DNA of 39,775 bases, from the NCBI RefSeq assembly GCF_000719335.1, contig NZ_JOGB01000063.1, positions 1 to 39,775 on the forward strand, given 5' to 3'. The first letter of the stretch is position 1. Every line of letters starts with the position of its first letter. Of this stretch, positions 34,171-39,775 are shown piece by piece. The DNA comes from Streptomyces sp. NRRL S-87 (GTDB lineage Bacteria > Actinomycetota > Actinomycetes > Streptomycetales > Streptomycetaceae). The position numbers were made by a program, and so were the translations under genes. The notes under the pieces are model-generated. The model saw only the letters and a list, made by a program, of their open reading frames with translations. It ran no database searches and was not told the DNA's origin.

Positions 34171-34398
34171 ATGCCCTTCGACCCCTTCGCGGCGCTGCAC
34201 GCCATGCTGCGCGCCGAGGCCGCCCGCACGACCCCCCGCCCGCCGGCCGTGCCGCCCGCACCCCCCGGACCCGCCGGCCCCGCCGTCTCCCCCGTACCCG
34301 GCGGACCGGCCGGACCGGCCTCCGCCGACGGGGCGGAGGCGACGGAACCGGACCACCCGACCGAGCTCCCCGAGCGGCGGCCCGGTGCCCGGGGCTGA
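34171..34398 (+). CDS. Small proline-rich hypothetical protein
   Basis: 75 residues starting MPFDPFAALHAMLRAEAART, an amphipathic helix, followed by Pro/Gly/Ala-rich sequence and an acidic end. GAGG lies 9 nt before the ATG. Function unknown; could be cotranscribed with the preceding hypothetical gene. Confidence 0.45.
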   Translation: MPFDPFAALHAMLRAEAARTTPRPPAVPPAPPGPAGPAVSPVPGGPAGPASADGAEATEPDHPTELPERRPGARG

Positions 34399-34431
34399 GA
34401 CTCCGGAGGGGGCCGGCGGTCCTTCGGACTG

Positions 34432-35820
34432 CTAGCTCCCCGCCGGGACGACGTTCTGGTTGTGGTGGAAGACGTTGTCCGGGTCGTACGTCCGCTTCAC
34501 GTCGGCCAGCCGGTCGTAGTGTCCGCGGTACGTGGCCCGGACACGGTCGCCGCCCTCGTCCGCGCCGAGGAAGTTGACGTACGCGCCACCCATCGAGTGC
34601 GGGTGCAGGGCCTCCCAGTAGTCCACCGCCCATGTGCGGATCGCCTCGGCCTCCGACGCCTCCGGGCTGATCCCGCCGATCACACCGGACCAGACCGCGT
34701 CCCGGTAGGCCCAGGCCGTGTCCTCGCGGCCGGGGTCGTGGGCCGCGCCGTCCACGGGGTACAGGTGCATCGTCGACAGCGCCGTGGGGATGTTCTCCAG
34801 GAAGGTGCCGTGCACGTCGATCGCGCCGTCCGTGATCCGGTCGAAGAAGTCACCGCGCCAGTACCACTGCAGGCCCTTGGGGATCAGCTCGTCGAACATC
34901 GCCTGCAGGGCCGGGTACGGGATCGGCGTCGCGAAGTGGAAGGCGGGCGGAGCGGGTTCGACGACCGGGGCGAAGGTCTTCGCCAGGCCTTCCTCGTCGA
35001 GCGCGCCCGTGGTGCACCACACCACGCCGCACATCCGCCTGCCGTGGATCTCCTCCGGGAACGGCGGCCCGGGCGCGACCCGCAGCGTGGCGAAGAAGCC
35101 GTTCAGGTCGTTCGGCGCGGCCGGCAGGAACGTGCGGTACCAGTCCAGCACCGCCCCGATGTGCTCCGGCTCCCAGAGGGTGACGGCGAGCCCCACGTCC
35201 TTGACCGGGTGCAGGGCGAAGCGGAACGAGGTCACGACGCCGAAGTTGCCGCCTCCGCCGCGCAACGCCCAGAAGAGGTCAGGGTGCTCGTCCGGCGACG
35301 CGGTGACGGTCGAGCCGTCCGCGAGGACGACGTCCGCCGCGAGCAGGTTGTCGATGGTCAGCCCGTACGCCCGGGTCAGGTGCCCGTGCCCGCCGCCCAG
35401 GGTCAGCCCGCCGACCCCGGTCGTCGACATGATGCCGGCGGGGGTCGCGAGCCCGTGTCCGTACGCCTCGTGGTCGAGGTCGCCGAGCTGGGTGCCGCCG
35501 CCCACCAGGGCGGTCCGCTTCGCGGGGTCCACCCGCACCCACCGCATGCGCGACAGGTCGATCACCAGCGCGTCGTCGACGATGCACAGGCCGGGCCCGC
35601 TGTGCCCGCCGCAGCGCACCGTCAGATCCATGCCGGCGTCGCGGGCGAACCGCAGCGCCGTCCGTACGTCGGTCGGGTCCGCGCACCGCGCGATGACCGC
35701 CGGCCGCCGGTCGATCATCGCGTTGTAGATGGTCCGGGCCTCGTCGTACCCCGCGTCCTCGGGGCCGATCACCTCGCCGCGCAGCGATTCGCGCAGCGTC
35801 TCCACAGCTGTACCGCCCAT
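34432..35820 (-). CDS. FAD-linked oxidoreductase, berberine-bridge (BBE/VAO) type
   Basis: 462 residues. FAD_binding_4 (PCMH) domain with TVRCGGHSGPGLCIVDDALV (His for 8-alpha-histidyl FAD), STTGVGGLTLGGGHGHLTRA and ALRGGGGNFGVVTSF; BBE C-terminal motif KRTYDPDNVFHHNQNV. In bicovalent BBE enzymes a Cys precedes the GGG loop; here the site reads MSTTGVG, so only the His link is likely. Oxidises an unknown alcohol- or sugar-like substrate. GGAGGA precedes ATG 35820. No signal peptide is visible. Confidence 0.9.
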   Translation of the reverse strand: MGGTAVETLRESLRGEVIGPEDAGYDEARTIYNAMIDRRPAVIARCADPTDVRTALRFARDAGMDLTVRCGGHSGPGLCIVDDALVIDLSRMRWVRVDPAKRTALVGGGTQLGDLDHEAYGHGLATPAGIMSTTGVGGLTLGGGHGHLTRAYGLTIDNLLAADVVLADGSTVTASPDEHPDLFWALRGGGGNFGVVTSFRFALHPVKDVGLAVTLWEPEHIGAVLDWYRTFLPAAPNDLNGFFATLRVAPGPPFPEEIHGRRMCGVVWCTTGALDEEGLAKTFAPVVEPAPPAFHFATPIPYPALQAMFDELIPKGLQWYWRGDFFDRITDGAIDVHGTFLENIPTALSTMHLYPVDGAAHDPGREDTAWAYRDAVWSGVIGGISPEASEAEAIRTWAVDYWEALHPHSMGGAYVNFLGADEGGDRVRATYRGHYDRLADVKRTYDPDNVFHHNQNVVPAGS

Positions 35821-35980
35821 GGCCGTCCTCCAGACACCCCCCTGTCCGATCCTCGGCGGCCGCGCTGGAGACCCACCCGGGCCCACCCCCAGTCTCCTCC
35901 TGCGCGGTACGCCCCGCCACGGGGGACGCCGCCGCCGACCGGCGGCGTCCCGGGGGCCGGTCCCTCGCCCGGCGCTCCGT

Positions 35981-36382
35981 CTAGGGCTCGCGCATGTAGT
36001 AGCGGTAGAAGGCCCCCGCGCCGACCGGGACCGCCACCGAAAGGGCGACGACGACGGTGCGCCAGATGCTGTCGTTGGTGAGGCTATACAGGTAGCCGAA
36101 CGAGATCCCCGCGAACGCGAACCACATGGTCGCCCGCAGCTCGCGCGGCAGCGCCGGGCCCACCCGGGCCAGCACGAACCACGCCACGGCGAAGACGACG
36201 CCGCACAGGATGCCGTACCAGATGTTGGCGGCGTCGACGGGGAGCGTGCCCCGCTCGCGCTTCATGAACGCACACCAGAGCCCGTACAGCAGGCCCATGC
36301 CCAGAGGGGCGACGAGGTGCCAGGGGCTGACCTTCAGACCGGTCATGTGTCGGCCGGGGGCCGCGGGTGCCGCGTGTGCCAT
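35981..36382 (-). CDS. Four-helix integral membrane protein of unknown function
   Basis: 133 residues with about four hydrophobic segments: WHLVAPLGMGLLYGLWCAFM, IWYGILCGVVFAVAWFVLAR, ATMWFAFAGISFGYLYSLT and TVVVALSVAVPVGAGAFYRY. No family name can be given. ATG at 36382; GGAGTCC region upstream is a modest ribosome-binding site. Confidence 0.75.
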   Translation of the reverse strand: MAHAAPAAPGRHMTGLKVSPWHLVAPLGMGLLYGLWCAFMKRERGTLPVDAANIWYGILCGVVFAVAWFVLARVGPALPRELRATMWFAFAGISFGYLYSLTNDSIWRTVVVALSVAVPVGAGAFYRYYMREP

Positions 36383-36565
36383 GACGGACTCCTTCCGTGG
36401 CGCGCGCCGGGGGCCGCACACCGGGTGCGGCGCCACCGCCCGGCGCCCGGCCGTCGGCTCTCCACCCTCAAGGGCACACCCGCGGCCCGGTACCGGCAAG
36501 TGGATCAATCACTCACCCGCGCGCAGCAGTCCTGCTCGCGGTGGCCGGACCGGGTCCCGTTCCCT

Positions 36566-36595
36566 GGTGACGTGCGGAGCGGTGACGTGCGGAGC
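36566..36595 (+). repeat. 15-bp tandem duplication at a gene start
   Basis: GGTGACGTGCGGAGC repeated exactly twice (36566-36580, 36581-36595). Each copy carries GTG and GGAG, so the duplication places a GGAG Shine-Dalgarno in front of the second GTG. Confidence 0.8.
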
Positions 36596-37426
36596 TCATG
36601 GTCGGCGGTGCTGAACGGGGTGCTCGTCGCGCTCCTCGCCGTGCTCGTGCCGCTGGGCGCCGCCGCGGTGTGGGCCGACCGGGTGCTCGGTGACGAGGAC
36701 GCGTACGTCGCCGCGATGGCCCCGCTCGCCCGCGACCCGGACGTGCGCCGGGCGGTGGCCGGGCAGGCCACCACGGCCATCGCGAAGCAGATCGACGCCG
36801 GGCCGTTCCAGGGGGCGGTGACGGGGCTGCTCGGCGAGGCGGTGGCGTCGTTCGTGGACACCGAGGCCTTCCGCACCGCGTGGAACGCGGCCAACCGCGC
36901 CGCCCACCACGCCTTCTTCAGCGCCCTCGACAGCGGCGCGGGCAACACCGTCAGCGTCGACCTCGCCCCCGTCATCGCGCAGGTCAAGGCGGACCTGATG
37001 GCGGACGGGGTGCCGTTCGTGGACCGCATCCCCGAGACGCACACCGCGATCACGGTCATGGAGTACGAGAACCTGGGCGCCCTCCGGAAGGGGTTCCACG
37101 TGCTGCAGGTCGCCGGCATCTGGCTGCCCGTCGCCACGCTGGTGCTGGTCGCGGTCGCCGTCGCGGTCTCCGCACGCCGCCGCACCGCGCTGGCCGCGAC
37201 GGGCGTGGGGCTGGCCGTCGGGGCGCTGCTGCTGGCGGCCGCCGTGCCGCTGGGCCGCCGGCTCACCCTCGGCGACCTGCCGGCCGACGTGGACCGGGCG
37301 GCGGCGGGGGCGGTGTACGACGCGCTGACCGCCTTCCTGCGGACCACCGCGTGGGGGGTGCTCGCCGCGGGGGTGGCGCTGGCGCTGGGCGCCTGGCTGG
37401 CGGGGCGGTTGCCGCGGCCCGGCTGA
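36587..37426 (+). CDS. Hypothetical membrane protein with extracytoplasmic domain
   Basis: 279 residues. One N-terminal helix (VLNGVLVALLAVLVPLGAAA), a soluble region of about 130 residues (VLGDEDAYVAAMAPLARDPD to RIPETHTAITVMEYENLGAL), then two to three C-terminal helices (VAGIWLPVATLVLVAVAVAV and others). Layout recalls actinobacterial membrane proteins with a large outer loop; family not certain. GTG at 36587 is chosen for its GGAG; GTGs at 36572 and 36608 are alternatives. Lies upstream of the FUSC gene on the same strand. Confidence 0.75.
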   Translation: MRSSWSAVLNGVLVALLAVLVPLGAAAVWADRVLGDEDAYVAAMAPLARDPDVRRAVAGQATTAIAKQIDAGPFQGAVTGLLGEAVASFVDTEAFRTAWNAANRAAHHAFFSALDSGAGNTVSVDLAPVIAQVKADLMADGVPFVDRIPETHTAITVMEYENLGALRKGFHVLQVAGIWLPVATLVLVAVAVAVSARRRTALAATGVGLAVGALLLAAAVPLGRRLTLGDLPADVDRAAAGAVYDALTAFLRTTAWGVLAAGVALALGAWLAGRLPRPG

Positions 37427-37541
37427 CGTCCGCGCACCCGGTGCCGACGGGCGGCGCCCGCACCGTGCCGGCGACGACCGGTCACCCCATAAGCTCGCTT
37501 CTGTAGGCAGAAGGAACGATTCGCGCAGGAGCTCCACGGCC

Positions 37542-39542
37542 ATGAGCACGGACCAGGCACCGCCCGAACGCTCCCGGTCCCATCCGCTGATTCCCCCCGA
37601 GTGGCTCCTGGCAGGCCTGCGCCCGTCCGCCGCCCCCGTGCCGTGGGCGGCCGCGGCCCGGGCCGGCATCGGGCTGGCCGCCCCGCTCGCCGTCGGCTGG
37701 ATCATGGACGAGCCGGAGTACGGCGCCCTCGTCTCCATGGGCGCACTGGCCGCGGTGATCGGCGACACCGCCGACGCCTACCGCATGCGCGTCTACAACA
37801 TCGCCGTCCCGCAGTTCTTCGGCGCCGTCGGCGTGGCCCTGGGCACCCTCGTCTACGGCCACGGCTGGGTCGCGGTCGCGGCCCTCACCCTGGTCGCGCT
37901 GGTCTCCGGGATGATCTCCTCGATCGGCACCGTGGCCTCGGTCTCCGGGCTGCTGCTCCTGCTCAACGCCGTGGTCGGGGCCGGGCTGGCGATGCCCGAG
38001 CCCTGGTGGACCGCGCCCGTGCTGCTCACCGCCGGCGGACTGTTCGTCCTGCTGCTGACCCTGCTGGGCTGGCCGCTGCGCGGCCGGGGGCCCGAACGGG
38101 CCGCGGTGGCGGCCACCTACCGCTCGCTGGCCGACCTGTTGGAGGCGGCGGGCGGGCCGACGTACGAGGAGCGCCGCCAGGAGGTCACCCAGGCCCTCAA
38201 CCAGGCCTACGACCTGGTCCTCGGGCGGCGGGCCCGCGTGCACGGCCGCAGCCCGGTCCTGGTGCGGCTGCTGGCCCAGCTCAACGTGGTCATCCCGCTG
38301 GTCGAGGCCGCGCCCGCCGCGCACCAGCGGGGCCGGCCGCTGCCGCCCTCGATCCCCGCGGCGGTACGGGAGCTCGCCGAGGCCGTCGAGGAGGGCCGTA
38401 CCGGCACCGGCGAGCTCGACCTGGGCCTCGCGCCGCCGTCGACCCCCTCGGAGCGGGCCATCGAGGCGGCCCTGCGGCACGCGGCGGCCATCGTCCACAC
38501 GCCCGACCCCGACCCGTACAACGTGGACGACCGGCTGGGCCGCCCGGCCGCCCTGCGCATCCGGGTGCGCCGCAACGTGCGGGACCTGATGTTCTCCCGC
38601 GAGTCCTGGCGGTACGGGCTGCGGCTGGCGCTGTGCATCGGGCTGGCCCAGTCGCTGGTCTCGCTGGTGGAGGTGGAGCGCTCGTACTGGGTCGCGCTGA
38701 CCGTCACCTTCGTCCTCAAGCCCGACTTCGGATCGGTGTTCTCGCGGGCGGTGCTGCGTGCCCTGGGCACCGCGGGCGGGCTGGTCGTGGCGGCCGCGGT
38801 GCTGTCCGAGGTGCCGCGCGGCGGATGGGACGTGCCCGTGATGGTGGTGCTGGGCGCGCTGATCCCGATCTTCTCCGTCAAGGGCTACGCCTTCCAGACC
38901 GCGGCCATCACCCCGGTGATCCTGCTGCTCTCCGACCTCCTCAACCACCAGGGCTTCGACCTGGTCCGGCCGCGCCTGCTGGACTCCCTCATCGGCTGCG
39001 CGATCACCCTGATCGCCGGCTACCTGCTGTGGCCCGAGAGCTGGCACAGCCGCGTCGGCGACCGGCTCGCCCACGCCGTGGACGACGCCGCCCGGTACGT
39101 CGAGCGGGCCTTCCGCCCCGACCTCGGCATCGACGAGGACCGGCTCCGGGCCGCCCGTGTGGTGCGGGTGCAGGCCCGCCGTCGGATCTACCGCGACATG
39201 TCCGCCGTCCGGTCGGAGTTCCAGCGGGCCCTGACCGAACCGCCGCCCACCGGGACCCGGGCGGCCGCCTGGTGGCCGCTCGTGGTGGCCGTGGAGCGGG
39301 TCGTCGACGCCACCACGGCGGCCCGCGTGCGGGTCGACCACGGCGCCGCCGGGCCGCCGGCGGCGGAGGTCGCCGCGATCGCCGGCGAGCTTCGCGAGCT
39401 GGCCGCGGTGGTGCGCGCCGACCGCGACCCCGACTCGCTGCGCGACGCCGTGCCGGAGGGCGAGGACGAGGACGAGGGCGTGCTCGAGCCGCTCCGCCAG
39501 GAGGTCGCGGGAGCCCGCGCGATCGCCTCGGCCCGCCTGTGA
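37542..39542 (+). CDS. FUSC-family (aromatic acid exporter-like) membrane protein
   Basis: 666 residues. Two membrane blocks, each of about five to six helices: residues about 35-170 (AAARAGIGLAAPLAVGWIMD onward) and about 360-500 (WRYGLRLALCIGLAQSLVSL, YWVALTVTFVLKPDFGSVFS, RALGTAGGLVVAAAVLSEV). Each is followed by a cytoplasmic helical region; VTFVLKPDFGSVFSRAVLRA matches the FUSC pattern. Related proteins export aromatic carboxylic acids; substrate unknown here. ATG at 37542 with a GGAGC site. The gene ends inside a tandem repeat. Confidence 0.9.
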   Translation: MSTDQAPPERSRSHPLIPPEWLLAGLRPSAAPVPWAAAARAGIGLAAPLAVGWIMDEPEYGALVSMGALAAVIGDTADAYRMRVYNIAVPQFFGAVGVALGTLVYGHGWVAVAALTLVALVSGMISSIGTVASVSGLLLLLNAVVGAGLAMPEPWWTAPVLLTAGGLFVLLLTLLGWPLRGRGPERAAVAATYRSLADLLEAAGGPTYEERRQEVTQALNQAYDLVLGRRARVHGRSPVLVRLLAQLNVVIPLVEAAPAAHQRGRPLPPSIPAAVRELAEAVEEGRTGTGELDLGLAPPSTPSERAIEAALRHAAAIVHTPDPDPYNVDDRLGRPAALRIRVRRNVRDLMFSRESWRYGLRLALCIGLAQSLVSLVEVERSYWVALTVTFVLKPDFGSVFSRAVLRALGTAGGLVVAAAVLSEVPRGGWDVPVMVVLGALIPIFSVKGYAFQTAAITPVILLLSDLLNHQGFDLVRPRLLDSLIGCAITLIAGYLLWPESWHSRVGDRLAHAVDDAARYVERAFRPDLGIDEDRLRAARVVRVQARRRIYRDMSAVRSEFQRALTEPPPTGTRAAAWWPLVVAVERVVDATTAARVRVDHGAAGPPAAEVAAIAGELRELAAVVRADRDPDSLRDAVPEGEDEDEGVLEPLRQEVAGARAIASARL

Positions 39543-39632
39543 GGGACTCCCGTCACCGTTCGGCCCACCCGTGAGAGCTCCCGTCACCGTTCGACCCACC
39601 CGTGAGAGCTCCCCTCACCGTTCGACCCACCA
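39539..39632. repeat. 3 x 31/32-bp tandem repeats at the FUSC gene end
   Basis: Units 39539-39570 (32 bp, most diverged), 39571-39601 and 39602-39632. Shared pattern GTGAGAGCTCCCGTCACCGT followed by TCGACCCACC. The first unit includes the FUSC stop codon. No hairpin stands out within a unit. Confidence 0.85.
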
Positions 39633-39775
39633 CGGGGCGGAAGGCCGCCGGATCCTTGGCAGTGCCTGGTGGGTCGCGTGGTGTGTGGGGGAGGCGCTTG
39701 ACAGGGGTGGCAGGCTGGACCGGAGGCAGGCCCGGGCCAGGGGTGGCCGCAGGCCAGGGCGAAGCCCCAAAGCCC
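39633..39775. other. Last 143 bp, no supported gene
   Basis: TTGACA at 39698-39703 could be a -35 for a gene beyond the edge, but no -10 is seen 16-19 nt downstream. GC-rich; no clear coding frame. Confidence 0.3.

Noticed and set aside
37482..39599. Minus-strand open frame opposite the FUSC gene
   Set aside because: Shadow frame with His/Gln/Arg-rich low-complexity translation and no membrane pattern.
39698..39703. Promoter near the right edge (TTGACA)
   Set aside because: No -10 at any usual distance; probably chance.

Overview
The window is high-GC DNA that reads as a Streptomyces (or close relative) chromosome. Support comes from the strong G/C bias at third codon positions, HspR-type HAIR sites upstream of dnaK, two rare TTA codons in one small gene, mycothiol-dependent enzyme families, a MocR regulator, a SigB/SigF-type sigma factor with partner-switch proteins, and a cobalamin riboswitch in front of cbtBA. 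All calls come from reading the sequence; no database search was possible.

Left part (1-7.4 kb), conserved core: the 5' two thirds of dnaK (minus strand, cut by the window edge) lies divergent to a degenerate sugar-phosphate transferase. An EtfD-like membrane Fe-S oxidoreductase, a Yip1-domain membrane protein, a convergent dcd-phosphoribosyltransferase operon, a 54-residue zinc-ribbon-like gene and tRNA-Gly(CCC) follow. From general knowledge, dcd, etfD and dnaK are also near neighbours in Mycobacterium tuberculosis.

Accessory stretch (7.4-15 kb): a LysR regulator is divergent to an orphan C-terminal domain of the maleylpyruvate-isomerase family plus a DUF1772 protein. A minus-strand trio with 4-base stop/start overlaps looks toxin-antitoxin-like. 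Then come a PanE-like reductase with an MFS exporter, divergent from a MocR regulator, and a full-length MDMPI-family protein. A 17-bp near-identical repeat lies just after the tRNA and again 3 kb later, so part of this stretch may be inserted DNA.

15-20.5 kb: a cold-shock protein with a long leader, an orphan 119-residue protein, a small MerR-like regulator with a 32-bp palindrome in its leader, CorA, a DUF4287 protein, and a Bcr/CflA-type pump divergent from a MarR regulator over a perfect 32-bp palindrome. A 3 x 37-bp minisatellite follows.

20.5-28.9 kb, the most interesting block, looks like a general-stress signalling island. It holds a Rieske-tailed FAD oxidoreductase, an ANTAR-GAF-PAS-PP2C phosphatase, a soluble GAF histidine kinase with a pentapeptide-repeat tail, a SigB-like sigma factor, and a convergent operon of PRC-barrel protein, STAS antagonist and RsbW-like kinase. 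The sigma factor and the RsbW-like gene overlap tail-to-tail by 179 bp. Three sites resembling the SigB promoter pattern GNNTN-N14/15-GGGTA lie in the island.

28.9-39.8 kb: a class III aminotransferase, a lone uricase, a degenerate histidine phosphatase divergent from riboswitch-cbtB-cbtA, a small membrane gene with two TTA codons and a structured leader, two small hypothetical genes, a BBE-type FAD oxidoreductase, two membrane proteins, an FUSC-family protein, and 31-bp repeats starting at its stop codon.
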